This document shows, in pieces, positions 1 through 8,183 of a stretch of DNA of 64,000 nt. The notes beneath the pieces are model-generated. The model had not been told where the DNA came from, searched no databases, and saw only the letters and a program-made list of their open reading frames with translations. A program made the translations under genes and the position numbers. The DNA comes from Catellatospora tritici (lineage in GTDB: Bacteria > Actinomycetota > Actinomycetes > Mycobacteriales > Micromonosporaceae), in NCBI RefSeq assembly GCF_019083965.1, contig NZ_JAHRCY010000024.1:48303-112302 (forward strand). The letters run 5' to 3'. Within the stretch, counting starts at the first letter, position 1; every line of letters begins with the position of its first letter.

Positions 1-2
1 TC

Positions 3-275
3 GAGGCGGCCAAGGCCGGCGGCAAGGACGTCGGCGACGCCGAGGCGAAGCTGGCCGACATGAAGTCGCAGCTCGACAAGGCTGAGGCGGCCGTGAGCGG
101 GGTCGCCGACGCGCTGCTGGCGGTCCAGCCCGGCCCCGACGCCGATGCGATCAAGGCGAAGACGCAGGCGGCCCGGGGCAAGGTGCACGACGCGCGGACC
201 GCGCTCAAGGCGGCGATCGCCGACGCCAAGGCGATCCGGGACGTGGTCAAGGACAAGGCCGCCAAGTCGAAGTGA
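3..275 (+). CDS. C-terminal fragment of a charged Ala/Lys-rich protein
   Basis: The reading frame is open from the window edge, so the 5' end is missing; about 90 codons remain before TGA. The visible part is rich in Ala, Lys and Asp, with heptad-like spacing and no cysteine, and ends KDKAAKSK. This suggests a long helix or coiled coil, soluble or surface-associated. No motif identifies a family. Third-position GC bias is normal for the genome and a strong hairpin follows directly, so it is a real gene end. Function unknown. Confidence 0.6.
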   Translation, partial: EAAKAGGKDVGDAEAKLADMKSQLDKAEAAVSGVADALLAVQPGPDADAIKAKTQAARGKVHDARTALKAAIADAKAIRDVVKDKAAKSK

Positions 276-282
276 TCTGTAC

Positions 283-318
283 TCCCAGGGGGTGAGGCGT
301 AGGTCTCATCCCCTGGGA
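283..318 (+). terminator. Hairpin after the partial gene
   Basis: Positions 283-296 pair with 305-318 (TCCCAGGGGGTGAG against CTCATCCCCTGGGA, one G-U pair), loop of 8 nt. The 14-bp stem lies 8 nt after the stop and separates the partial gene from the riboswitch-controlled gene. No U-tract is obvious, which is common in high-GC actinobacteria. Confidence 0.65.
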
Positions 319-370
319 ACGCTGGCCCGGCCTGATCCGGTTCTGATTAACTACGAATCACAACTGAATA

Positions 371-485
371 CCTCATCCAGAGGAGCTGAGGGACACGGCC
401 CGACGACGCTCCGGCAACCACCATCGATGGCAGGTGCCAACTCCGTCCGGCGCGCCACGGTGGCGACGTCGGGAAGATGAGAGGA
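371..485 (+). promoter_or_regulatory. SAM-I (S-box) riboswitch upstream of the threonine synthase-like gene
   Basis: The S-box core is recognisable: GAGGGAC..GGCCC at 388-401, CCGGCAACC at 411-419, GGTGCCAACTCCG at 433-445. P1 can form between CTCATC (372-377) and GATGAG (476-481). The Shine-Dalgarno GAGAGGA (479-485) shares its first bases with the 3' strand of P1 and lies 7 nt before the GTG start. Ligand-stabilised P1 could therefore mask the ribosome site; a small hairpin GAGG-ACAT-CCTC (483-492... just before the start) could also involve it. No intrinsic terminator is seen between aptamer and start, so translational control is inferred. Confidence 0.88.
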
Positions 486-492
486 CATCCTC

Positions 493-1773
493 GTGACGAC
501 TTCCGTCATCTCGCCCCTTGGCGTCGACTCTCCCGCTCGCGGTCTCGAGTGTCGTGGTTGCGGTGCCCGCTTCCCCCTCGCCGCCCAGCACGCCTGTTAC
601 GAGTGTTTCGGCCCGCTGGAAGTCTGGTACGACGCCGACGCGCTGGCCAAGGTGACCCGGGCCCAGATCCAGGCCGGTCCGCAGAACATCTGGCGCTACG
701 CCGGGCTGCTGCCGGTCGGACAGCACGAGGCCGACCGGGTGACCCTGGACCCGGGCCTGACCCCGCTGGTCCGCGCCGACGCCCTGGCCGCCGAGATCGG
801 CCTGCGCGCGCCGCTGTGGGTGAAGGACGATTCGGCCAACCCGACCCACTCGTTCAAGGACCGCGTGGTGTCGGTGGCCCTGACCGCCGCCAAGGCGCTC
901 GGCTTCACCCGCTACGCCTGCGCCTCCACCGGCAACCTGGCCAACTCCGTCGCCGCGCACGCGGCCCGCGCCGGCGTGCCCTCGATCGTCTTCATCCCAT
1001 ACGACCTGGAGCAGGGCAAGATCATTACCACTGCCGTGTACGGCGGTGACCTGGTCGCCATCGAGGGGTCGTACGACGACGTGAACCGCCTGTGCTCGGA
1101 GCTGGTCGAGACCGACGACTTCGAGGACACCGCGTTCGTCAACGTGAACGTGCGTCCGTTCTACGCCGAGGGTTCCAAGACGCTGGGCTACGAGGTGGCC
1201 GAGCAGCTCGGCTGGCGCATCCCGGCCCAGGTGGTCATCCCGATGGCCTCCGGCGAGCTGCTGACCAAGGTGGACAAGGCGTTCCAGGAGCTGGTCGAGG
1301 CCGGTCTGGCGGTGGCGCCGGAGGGTGGCTGGAAGGTGTTCGGCGCCCAGTCGGCAGGCTGCAACCCGATCGCGACCGCACTGCACGCGAACACCGACGT
1401 GATCACTCCCGTGAAGCCGACGGGCATCGCCAAGTCGCTCAACATCGGCGACCCGGCCGCGGGGCTATACGCCCTGGAGGCCGTGCGCCGCACCGGCGGC
1501 TGGATGGACTACGCCTCCGACGACGAGATCCGCGACGCGATCCGGCTGCTGGCCCGCACCACCGGCGTGTTCGCCGAGACCGCGGGTGGCGTCACCACCG
1601 CCGTCACCGCCAAGCTGGTCGCCTCGGGCAAGCTCGACCCGACGCTGGAGACGGTCGTCTACAACACCGGCGAGGGCCTCAAGACCCTGGACGCGGTCGC
1701 CGAGCTGGTCGGCCCGACCTATCGGGTGAAGCCTTCGCTGAAGGCGGCGCGCGAGGCGGGCCTGCTGGGCTGA
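493..1773 (+). CDS. thrC: Threonine synthase-like PLP enzyme (ThrC family; possibly MetM-type)
   Basis: A 426-aa fold-type II PLP enzyme of the threonine synthase family. An N-terminal zinc-ribbon-like module has Cys20, Cys23, Cys35 and Cys38 (CRGC and CYEC). The PLP lysine is expected at Lys122 in NPTHSFKDR, and an STGNLANSV loop follows. Threonine synthase converts O-phosphohomoserine to threonine. The GTG start has a good Shine-Dalgarno 7 nt upstream that overlaps a SAM-I riboswitch. SAM control is unexpected for threonine synthesis. Published work on Streptomyces (recalled, not checked) describes a threonine synthase-like enzyme, MetM, that makes homocysteine from O-phosphohomoserine with a sulfur-carrier partner. 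No hom or thrB gene is adjacent. The family is sure; the exact reaction is not. Confidence 0.88.
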   Translation: MTTSVISPLGVDSPARGLECRGCGARFPLAAQHACYECFGPLEVWYDADALAKVTRAQIQAGPQNIWRYAGLLPVGQHEADRVTLDPGLTPLVRADALAAEIGLRAPLWVKDDSANPTHSFKDRVVSVALTAAKALGFTRYACASTGNLANSVAAHAARAGVPSIVFIPYDLEQGKIITTAVYGGDLVAIEGSYDDVNRLCSELVETDDFEDTAFVNVNVRPFYAEGSKTLGYEVAEQLGWRIPAQVVIPMASGELLTKVDKAFQELVEAGLAVAPEGGWKVFGAQSAGCNPIATALHANTDVITPVKPTGIAKSLNIGDPAAGLYALEAVRRTGGWMDYASDDEIRDAIRLLARTTGVFAETAGGVTTAVTAKLVASGKLDPTLETVVYNTGEGLKTLDAVAELVGPTYRVKPSLKAAREAGLLG

Positions 1774-1799
1774 GCCTCGGCCGGGCCGCCGGTCGAACG

Positions 1800-1828
1800 G
1801 GCGCGTGGCACTGCGAACGCCACGCGCC
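1800..1828 (+). terminator. Hairpin terminator after the threonine synthase-like gene
   Basis: GGCGCGTGGC (1800-1809) pairs perfectly with GCCACGCGCC (1819-1828) across a 9-nt loop, about 27 nt after the stop codon. Confidence 0.7.
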
Positions 1829-1888
1829 GGGCCGGGCGGCGGGGAAAACCGGATGCGGCGGCCGGGGCGGCCGGGCACCCTGGCGGGC

Positions 1889-2908
1889 ATGACGCTCACC
1901 ATCACCAGGCTCACCGCTGACGACTCGACCTCGATCGAGCAATGGTTCCACGTGACCGAACAGGTACGAAAACATGAGGTACCGCATTTCCCACCGATGA
2001 CGCCCCGTTCGGTGCGACTGATGCTCGCGCACGAGTTCCCCGGCCGGCGCAACCTCTGGCACGTCGCGTTGCGTGACGGCGAGCCCGTCGGCCGGGTGGA
2101 CATCAACCTGCCGACCGAGGACAACCTGAAGAACCTGTTCTTCAGCCTCGAGGTGGACCCGCGTTTTCGCAGGCAGGGCATCGGGCGGCAGCTGCTGGAC
2201 TTCGTGCGGTCGGTGGCGGCGGACAACGCCCGTACCGTGCTGATGTCGCACAGCACGCTGTCCCTGCCGGGCCTGCCCGCGCGGGACGAGGCCGGGTCGG
2301 CGTTCGGCGCGGCGATGGGGTTCAGCAGCACGCTGCCGGAGGTGCAGCGGCGGTTGGAGCTGGCGTCGGTGGACGAGGCGGTGCTGGCGGACCTGCTGGT
2401 GTCGGCTCAGGCGAAGGCCGAGGGCTACCGCCTGGTGCAGTGGCGCGACGACACCCCCGACGACCTGATCGAGGGAATGGCGTATCTGGATTCGCGCCTG
2501 GTCACCGACGCGCCCATGGGCGATCTGCAGGTGGAACCGGAGCTGGCCGACACCGCGCGGATGCGCCGGATCGAGCAGGTGGAGCGCGACCGGGGCCGGA
2601 TGACGTGGCGCACCGGCGCGGTGCACGAGCAGACGGGGCAGCTCGCCGCGTTCACGGCCATCACCGCGTACGACGAGCTCCCGTGGCACGCCTGGCAGCA
2701 GATCACCATCGTGGACCCCGACCACCGCGGCCACCGGCTGGGCACCCTGGTCAAGCTGGAGAACCTGCGTCTGTTCCGCGCCGAGGCGCCCCGGGTCGAG
2801 GTGATCGACACGTTCAACGCGGCGGAGAACTCGTACATGATCGCGATCAACGAACAGCTGGGCTTCCGCCCCATGTGCGCCGCCCAAAACTGGCAACGCG
2901 AACTCTGA
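1889..2908 (+). CDS. Tandem GNAT-fold acetyltransferase
   Basis: 339 aa. The N-terminal half holds an acetyl-CoA-binding pattern, FRRQGIGRQLL at about residues 92-102, followed by a second, more diverged GNAT-like half with DHRGHRLGTLVKLENLR near residues 281-297 and a typical C-terminal NAAENSYMIAINEQLGF strand-helix. Such two-domain proteins are common in actinomycetes and include aminoglycoside and mycothiol acetyltransferases; the substrate here cannot be read from sequence. The frame is open further upstream, but the chosen ATG begins the first beta strand (MTLTITRL) and the upstream extension is low-complexity Gly/Arg. Confidence 0.8.
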   Translation: MTLTITRLTADDSTSIEQWFHVTEQVRKHEVPHFPPMTPRSVRLMLAHEFPGRRNLWHVALRDGEPVGRVDINLPTEDNLKNLFFSLEVDPRFRRQGIGRQLLDFVRSVAADNARTVLMSHSTLSLPGLPARDEAGSAFGAAMGFSSTLPEVQRRLELASVDEAVLADLLVSAQAKAEGYRLVQWRDDTPDDLIEGMAYLDSRLVTDAPMGDLQVEPELADTARMRRIEQVERDRGRMTWRTGAVHEQTGQLAAFTAITAYDELPWHAWQQITIVDPDHRGHRLGTLVKLENLRLFRAEAPRVEVIDTFNAAENSYMIAINEQLGFRPMCAAQNWQREL

Positions 2909-2913
2909 CCCCC

Positions 2914-2996
2914 CAAGATCGGGTCAAGTTGCCGGGCACTTGTGCGTATCTTGGGCGCCCTTTCGCCCGATTGCCCGGCAACTTGGCTCGATCTTG
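2914..2996. repeat. Dispersed palindrome, CAAGTTGCCGGGCA family, copy 1
   Basis: An 83-bp imperfect palindrome. The left arm 2914-2938 contains CAAGATC and CAAGTTGCCGGGCA; the right arm 2972-2996 contains TGCCCGGCAACTTG and GATCTTG. A second copy with the same arms is at 33712-33792. It starts just after the stop of the GNAT gene and could act as its terminator. The function of the family is unknown to me. Confidence 0.8.
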
Positions 2997-3072
2997 AAGA
3001 GTGACCGGATGAATGGGGTAAAAGCGGCGAAAGGGATGATGTCCGGGTTGCGGCCATGATCGTTGCGCGGTT

Positions 3073-3876
3073 ATGAGGCCGCGACTGCTCGTATCCCTGT
3101 TCACCGTGGTCACCGTGGTGCCGGCGTTGACGATCGCCGCCGTGACCACCGCCGTCGCCCACGCCCGCTCGCCGCAGGCGGGCGGCACCCTTACCGCCCG
3201 CGTCTTCGCCACCCGCGAGGGCCTGGTCGGCTGGCAGACCGCCAACGGTCACGCCATCACCAACCGCGACTGGTTCGCGGCGCTGCCCTCATGGCGCGGC
3301 CTGTCCGACAAGGGCGAGGGGGACCGCAGCGTCCGGGTCTGCCACGAGGGCAACAACCGCTGCGTGTTCCTGCCCGTGTGGGACGTCGGCCCGTGGAACA
3401 CCATGGACGACTACTGGGCCGAGGAGCGGCACTCGTGGGACGACCTGCCCCGGGGCAAGCCCGAGGCGCAGGCGGCATACGAGGACGGGTATCACAAGGG
3501 CAAGGACGAGTCGGGGCGGAAGGTGAGCAACCCGGCTGGGATCGACATCGCCGACGGGGCGTTCTGGGACGGGCTGGGGCTGGATCGCAACGACTGGGTG
3601 GACGTCACCTTCCTGTGGACGGGGGAGGGGGACCGGGGCACGGTGGACACGCCGAAGGGCGAGCCGCTGCGGGTGCGGTCGGGTCCGCGGCTGGGCGCGG
3701 CGCTGCGGGGCGGGGCGGCCGAGCACGCGCAGGTGCCGATCCGGTGTCAGGTGCGCGGGGACAAGGTCGACGGGACGGTACGCAGCACCGACCTGTGGGA
3801 CAGGGTGGGTGAGGGCATCTACGTCTCGCACGCGTACATCGAGGTCGACGACGACTTCAAGGCGCATAAATGCTGA
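3073..3876 (+). CDS. Secreted protein with a C-terminal SH3-like region
   Basis: 267 aa. The N terminus (MRPRLLVSLFTVV...AHA) is a classic signal peptide of about 30 residues. The middle holds a Cys pair in VRVCHEGNNRCVFLPVWDVGPWNTMDDYW-like sequence (residues about 90-115), which resembles secreted actinobacterial wall-associated proteins of double-psi-barrel type; I do not assign a family. The C-terminal third (RVRSGPRLGAAL, then DRVGEGIYVSHAY) resembles a bacterial SH3 domain, often used to bind peptidoglycan. A second Cys pair (PIRCQV and the terminal HKC) may form a disulfide. An exported cell-wall role is inferred. Confidence 0.7.
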   Translation: MRPRLLVSLFTVVTVVPALTIAAVTTAVAHARSPQAGGTLTARVFATREGLVGWQTANGHAITNRDWFAALPSWRGLSDKGEGDRSVRVCHEGNNRCVFLPVWDVGPWNTMDDYWAEERHSWDDLPRGKPEAQAAYEDGYHKGKDESGRKVSNPAGIDIADGAFWDGLGLDRNDWVDVTFLWTGEGDRGTVDTPKGEPLRVRSGPRLGAALRGGAAEHAQVPIRCQVRGDKVDGTVRSTDLWDRVGEGIYVSHAYIEVDDDFKAHKC

Positions 3877-3919
3877 CGGGATGGTGGCCTGGCTCACCCC
3901 GTCGGGCATGATGGCAGGC

Positions 3920-5563
3920 ATGACTGCTACCGCCACCGACCTCTTCGCCACCCATGAGGAGTTGCTGACCGGCGCGCTACGGGCGATCACCGAGCGCGGC
4001 TACTGGTCGGCCTACCCCGAGTCGCCCAGCCCGAAGGTGTACGGCGAGACCGCCGCCGCCGACGGCAAGGCCGCCTTCGAGGCGCTGCTGGGCAAGGACT
4101 TCCCGCTGGACCAGCCCGCTGAGGAGTGGATCGCGCCGGAGCAGTCGCCGTTCGGCGTCGCGCTGGACGTGCGCTATCCGCGTACGAGCGTGGACGCCCT
4201 GATCGCCGACGCCGCCGCGGCGCTGCCCTCGTGGCGCGACGCGGGCCCGCGCGTGCGCGCCGGTGTCTGCCTGGAGATCCTGGCCCGGCTGCACAAGCGG
4301 GTGTTCGAGCTGGCGAACGCGGTGCACGCGACCACCGGCCAGCCGTTCGTGATGGCCTTCCAGGCCGGTGGCCCGCACGCCCTCGACCGGGCGCTGGAGG
4401 CGATCGCGTACGGCTACGCCGAGCAGACCCGCCAGGTGTCGTCGGTGGTGTGGACGAAGAAGGCCGACACGCTGGCCAAGACGTATCACGTGGTGCCGCG
4501 CGGGATCGGGCTCGTGATCGGGTGCAACACGTTCCCGACCTGGAACTCGTGGCCGGGACTGTTCGCCTCGCTGATCACGGGCAACCCGGTGCTGGTCAAG
4601 CCGCATCCGGGCGCGGTGCTGCCGCTGGCGATCACGGTGCAGGTGGCGCGTGAGGTGCTGGCCGAGGCCGGGCTCGACCCGAACACGGTGCAGCTGGCGG
4701 TCGACACCCGGGACAATCCGGTCGCCGCAGAGCTGGCGCTGCGGCCGGAGGTCAGGATCATCGACTTCACGGGGTCGACGGGGTTCGGTGACTGGCTGGA
4801 GGCCAACGCCAGGCAGGCGCAGGTGTACACGGAGAAGGCGGGCGTGAACACGGTCGTCGTCGACTCGACCGACGACTTCGCGGGCATGTGCCGCAACCTG
4901 GCCTTCTCGCTGACGCTGTACAGCGGCCAGATGTGCACCACGCCGCAGAACCTGCTCATCCCGGCAGCCGGGATCGAGACCGAGGCCGGGCACAAGAGCT
5001 TCGACGAGGTCGTGGCCGGGGTGGCCGACGCGGTGCGCGCGATCACCGGCGACCCGGCCAAGGCGGTCGAGCTGACCGGCGCGATCGTCAACGACGCGGT
5101 GCTGGAGCGGATGGACGGCGCCCGCAAGCTCGGTGACGTGGTGCTCGACTCGGCCGAGCTGGCCCACCCGGCGTATCCGCGGGCGGTGTGCCGTACCCCC
5201 ATGATCGTGACGGCGACCGACGGTTACGCCGCGGAGTGCTTCGGCCCGGTGACCTTCGCCGTGCCCACCGCCTCCACCGCGGCCAGCATCGACGTCTTCC
5301 GGGAGACGGTCGGCGCCAAGGGCGCCATCACCGCCGCCGTGTACAGCACCGACGAGTCGGTGCTCGACGCGGTCGAGCTGGCCGCGCTCGAGGTCGGCGT
5401 GCACCTGTCGGCGAACCTGACCGGCGGGATCTTCGTGAACCAGTCGGCCGCGTTCTCCGACTTCCACGCCTCGGGCGCGAACCCGGCCGCGAACGCGGCG
5501 CTGACCGACGGTGCCTTCGTCGCCTCGCGTTTCCGTACCGTCCAGTCCCGCCGCCCCGCCTAG
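3920..5563 (+). CDS. paaN: Phenylacetic acid degradation-type aldehyde dehydrogenase PaaN
   Basis: About 547 aa and colinear with the PaaN family: an N-terminal helical region (GYWSAYPESPSPKVYGE) and then an aldehyde dehydrogenase fold with a GCNTFPTWNSWPG segment, a nucleotide-binding turn FTGSTGFGDWLE, and the catalytic Cys in YSGQMCTTPQN. In phenylacetate breakdown PaaN-type enzymes oxidise the ring-opened semialdehyde, but no paa genes lie nearby, so it may act in another aldehyde pathway. In-frame ATGs at 3908 and 3911 are possible alternatives; 3920 gives the usual MTATATDLF-like start. Cytoplasmic. Confidence 0.85.
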   Translation: MTATATDLFATHEELLTGALRAITERGYWSAYPESPSPKVYGETAAADGKAAFEALLGKDFPLDQPAEEWIAPEQSPFGVALDVRYPRTSVDALIADAAAALPSWRDAGPRVRAGVCLEILARLHKRVFELANAVHATTGQPFVMAFQAGGPHALDRALEAIAYGYAEQTRQVSSVVWTKKADTLAKTYHVVPRGIGLVIGCNTFPTWNSWPGLFASLITGNPVLVKPHPGAVLPLAITVQVAREVLAEAGLDPNTVQLAVDTRDNPVAAELALRPEVRIIDFTGSTGFGDWLEANARQAQVYTEKAGVNTVVVDSTDDFAGMCRNLAFSLTLYSGQMCTTPQNLLIPAAGIETEAGHKSFDEVVAGVADAVRAITGDPAKAVELTGAIVNDAVLERMDGARKLGDVVLDSAELAHPAYPRAVCRTPMIVTATDGYAAECFGPVTFAVPTASTAASIDVFRETVGAKGAITAAVYSTDESVLDAVELAALEVGVHLSANLTGGIFVNQSAAFSDFHASGANPAANAALTDGAFVASRFRTVQSRRPA

Positions 5564-5575
5564 CCGCGGGGTGAG

Positions 5576-5651
5576 GAAGGGCACCTTCGTCGACCCGCGA
5601 AGCGGGACGAGCAGCAGCTCGGCTCGCTTCGCGTTGCGGAAGGTGCCCTTC
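5576..5651. repeat. Dispersed palindrome, GAAGGGCACCTTC family, copy 1
   Basis: The left arm GAAGGGCACCTTC (5576-5588) and the right arm GAAGGTGCCCTTC (5639-5651) are exact reverse complements around about 50 bp with a second inner stem (CGCGAAGCG / CGCTTCGCG). It sits between the convergent paaN and beta-lactamase-like genes, where it can terminate both transcripts. Related copies are at 12613-12700 and 57651-57712. Confidence 0.8.
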
Positions 5652-5668
5652 TTGAGGCCCGCCGCCGG

Positions 5669-6541
5669 TCAGCGGGAGACCAGGGCGGGCATGAGCTGTT
5701 CGGCGACGGACTGGCACAGCCGGGTGCCGTGCTCGAAGCCCAACCAGGACGGATATCGCAGCAGCACGCCGATGCTCCAGTCGTCCGTCACGGCCAGGCA
5801 CGACATATGCCACAGCTTGTCCTCCGTACGCAGCAGCCAGCCGTTCTTGATGGCGATGTGCGCCGCGGTCCCCACCGGGAACGCCGACCGCGGCCCGAAG
5901 TCGCCCGTCCCCTGCACCGAGCGCATCACGTCGAGCAGCCACTCGGTCCAGATCGGGCCCGCGGCGCGCCCGTCGGCGACGCAGGCACCCAGCCGCGCCA
6001 CGTCCCGGGCCGACACGATCGTGTTCGACCACCAGGGCTGCTCGAACGGCGCGGAGTCGGTCAGGCCGCAGACGTCGACCATGCGGGCGATCCCCTCCGG
6101 GCCGCCGTTGCGCGCGTAGAAGGCGTCGGCCGCCCGGTTGTCCGAGTCGCGGATCATCACCGTGATGCGATCGAGGCTGGCCTGGTCCGGGGTTTCGTTG
6201 CGGCGCAGGAAGTCGGCGGCCAGCCATACCTTGACCAGTGACATCGTGTCGCTGGGCGCGTCCAGGTTGGTCGAACCGGCCATGGCCCCGGTGCGGCGGT
6301 TGAGCATGGCCCAGCTGGCGAACCCCTCGGTGGCCAGTTCGACCCGGGGCAACTCGCGCGGCAGTGGCAGCGGCAGGTTCAGGTTCGGGGCGACCCGGTG
6401 GACCAGACCGTTGAAGAACTGCATGCCTCGCGCGGCACCGCCGGCGATGAACAGGCCCGCCGCACACATCACGGCGAGGGCCAGAGGCATCAACGTTCCT
6501 GGTTTGCCGCCGCGTCGGGCATGGCGACCATGGCGTTTCAC
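5669..6541 (-). CDS. Exported class A beta-lactamase-fold serine hydrolase
   Basis: 290 aa. After a basic N terminus, a hydrophobic segment at about residues 17-37 acts as signal or membrane anchor. The serine beta-lactamase/PBP motifs are present: SLVK (Ser101-Lys104), SDN (Ser133-Asn135) and KNG (Lys232-Gly234, in place of KTG). I could not place a confident Glu166 equivalent, so penicillin hydrolysis is doubtful; homologues are often D-alanyl peptidase-like or of unknown activity. Divergent from the cold shock gene, with about 216 bp between starts. Confidence 0.78.
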   Translation of the reverse strand: MKRHGRHARRGGKPGTLMPLALAVMCAAGLFIAGGAARGMQFFNGLVHRVAPNLNLPLPLPRELPRVELATEGFASWAMLNRRTGAMAGSTNLDAPSDTMSLVKVWLAADFLRRNETPDQASLDRITVMIRDSDNRAADAFYARNGGPEGIARMVDVCGLTDSAPFEQPWWSNTIVSARDVARLGACVADGRAAGPIWTEWLLDVMRSVQGTGDFGPRSAFPVGTAAHIAIKNGWLLRTEDKLWHMSCLAVTDDWSIGVLLRYPSWLGFEHGTRLCQSVAEQLMPALVSR

Positions 6542-6757
6542 AATTCACCCAACCGTAGGATGACTTCCCCGGTCACGCCGGAGAGCGTGCTCTTGGTCAG
6601 ATTGCCGACTGTCGAACTGTAATGGGAGCGCTACAGGTCCGTTTTGGGGCTGTCCGAGGGTGCGGGTGCTCGTGTAGCGTGCGAGGACGGCTGACAACAC
6701 CCAGCCGCGGGTCGGCCTGAACGGCGACCCAGCTTTACAGAAGTGAGGAAGTGCACC

Positions 6758-6961
6758 GTGGCACAGGGCACCGTCAAGTGGTTCAACAGCGAGAAGGGCT
6801 ACGGCTTCATCGCGGTCGACGGAGGGCAGGACGTGTTCGTCCACTTCTCCGCGATCGAGATGGACGGCTACAAGGCGCTCGACGACGGTCAGCGCGTTGA
6901 GTTCGAGATCGCACAGGGCCAGAAGGGCCCCCAGGCGGAGAAGGTTCGGGTCATCGCCTGA
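6758..6961 (+). CDS. cspA: Cold shock protein (CspA family)
   Basis: 67 aa, the usual length of a single cold-shock domain. RNP1 (KGYGFI) and RNP2 (VFVHFS) are intact, so it should bind single-stranded RNA/DNA as an RNA chaperone. The GTG start at 6758 gives the canonical AQGTVKWFNSEKGYGFI start; a Shine-Dalgarno GAGGAA lies at 6745-6750. A strong terminator follows, so it is monocistronic. Confidence 0.96.
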   Translation: MAQGTVKWFNSEKGYGFIAVDGGQDVFVHFSAIEMDGYKALDDGQRVEFEIAQGQKGPQAEKVRVIA

Positions 6962-6992
6962 CCGCTCGGCCAACAAGGCTTGAGAGACGCTG

Positions 6993-7026
6993 GAAAAGCC
7001 CTGATCCCCCCGGATCAGGGCTTTTC
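6993..7026 (+). terminator. Strong intrinsic terminator of cspA
   Basis: GAAAAGCCCTGATCC (6993-7007) pairs with GGATCAGGGCTTTTC (7012-7026) over a CCCC loop: a perfect 15-bp stem with a T-rich 3' arm, one of the few near-classical rho-independent terminators in the window. Confidence 0.92.
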
Positions 7027-7107
7027 GGTTTCCGGAAGAACACCAGGTCAGCGTGCCTCGACGGGATCTGGCACACTGCCAGTTCTCAACCCCTCGATGG
7101 AGCAGTG

Positions 7108-8100
7108 ATGACCTACCAGGCCCCGGATCCGTACGACCCCAACCTGCCCGCCGCATACCTGCCGCAGGGCTTCCTGCCTCCGGTTCAGCCGATCACCGGG
7201 GCCGACTACGACCCTTACACCGACCCGCTGGTCCCGCCGCCCGGGATGGGCGTCAGCGGCTGGTTCGACCGCGTGGGCGGGGTGATCAAGCGCAGCTGGA
7301 AGTCGGTCGGCGGAATCTTCGCCGTGACGCACGTGCTGCCCGGCCTGCTCTTCACCCTCGCGCTCGGTGTGCTGGCGGCCGGCTTCGCGGCGAGCATGCT
7401 GTCGAAGCTGTCCACGTACAACACCTCGTCCCAGCGCGGTGAGCTGCCGTTCGACGGCGGCGTGTTCGCCGCGGTGATCCTCGGCGCCTTCGTGGTGGGC
7501 CTCCTCTCGTGGTGGATCCAGCTGGCGGGCTACGCCGCCGCCACCTACGCCGCCACTCGCGAGGCCGCGGGGATCCCGGTGCGGTTCGGCGAGGCGCTCG
7601 GTTACGGATTCCGGCGCAGTCCGGGCCTGTTCGGCTGGCAGCTGCTCGCCTGGATCCTCATCGGCGTGGCCGCGATGGCGTGCTTGCTGCCCGTGCTCTA
7701 CGTCCTGCCCGCGCTGGCCCTGGTCGGTCCGATCTTCCTGTTCGAGCGGGCGCGGCCGATCGGGCGCTCGGCCGAGATCTTCAACCGCAACCTCGGCCGG
7801 GTGCTCGGCCGTCTCGCGCTGGTGCTGGTCGCGCTGATCGTCGGCTCGATCTTCACCAACATCGTCGAGTCGATCGTGCAGACGGTGTTCGGCGGCGGCG
7901 TCGGCGCCCTGACCGGCGACAACTCCGACATGGCCCAGGCGCTCAGCCTCGGTGTCGGCGCGATCATCGCGGCGTTGCTGACCACGATCCTGCAGCTTCC
8001 GATCACGATGGTGCAGTTCGCCGGGATCCTGGTGACCTACACCGAGCAGCGTGGGCACGAGGGCGCCAACACGGCCCGACTGGTCTCCGAACTCAACTGA
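7108..8100 (+). CDS. Multi-span membrane protein, paralogue 1
   Basis: 330 aa. A Pro/Asp/Tyr-rich N-terminal tail (MTYQAPDPYDPNLPAAY) of about 60 residues precedes MGVSGWFDRVGGVIKRSWKS and about six hydrophobic segments. A short FERARPIGRSAEIFNRNLGRVLGRL segment between spans resembles the membrane domain found next to glycerophosphodiester phosphodiesterases (YciC-like); no catalytic residues are visible. The next gene is a clear paralogue with the same tail-plus-domain layout, so the two arose by tandem duplication. Function unknown. Confidence 0.75.
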   Translation: MTYQAPDPYDPNLPAAYLPQGFLPPVQPITGADYDPYTDPLVPPPGMGVSGWFDRVGGVIKRSWKSVGGIFAVTHVLPGLLFTLALGVLAAGFAASMLSKLSTYNTSSQRGELPFDGGVFAAVILGAFVVGLLSWWIQLAGYAAATYAATREAAGIPVRFGEALGYGFRRSPGLFGWQLLAWILIGVAAMACLLPVLYVLPALALVGPIFLFERARPIGRSAEIFNRNLGRVLGRLALVLVALIVGSIFTNIVESIVQTVFGGGVGALTGDNSDMAQALSLGVGAIIAALLTTILQLPITMVQFAGILVTYTEQRGHEGANTARLVSELN

Positions 8101-8114
8101 TCGGAGCAGGCGAC

Positions 8115-8158
8115 GGGGCGGCGCCGGTCTCGCGTGCGTGCGAGACTGGCGCCGCCCC
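8115..8158 (+). terminator. Hairpin between the paralogous membrane genes
   Basis: GGGGCGGCGCCGGTCTCGC (8115-8133) pairs with GCGAGACTGGCGCCGCCCC (8140-8158), a 19-bp stem with one G-U position and a 6-nt loop. It would reduce read-through into the second paralogue. Confidence 0.75.
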
Positions 8159-8183
8159 GAACCCCCTCGCCTGGAGCAGTCAC

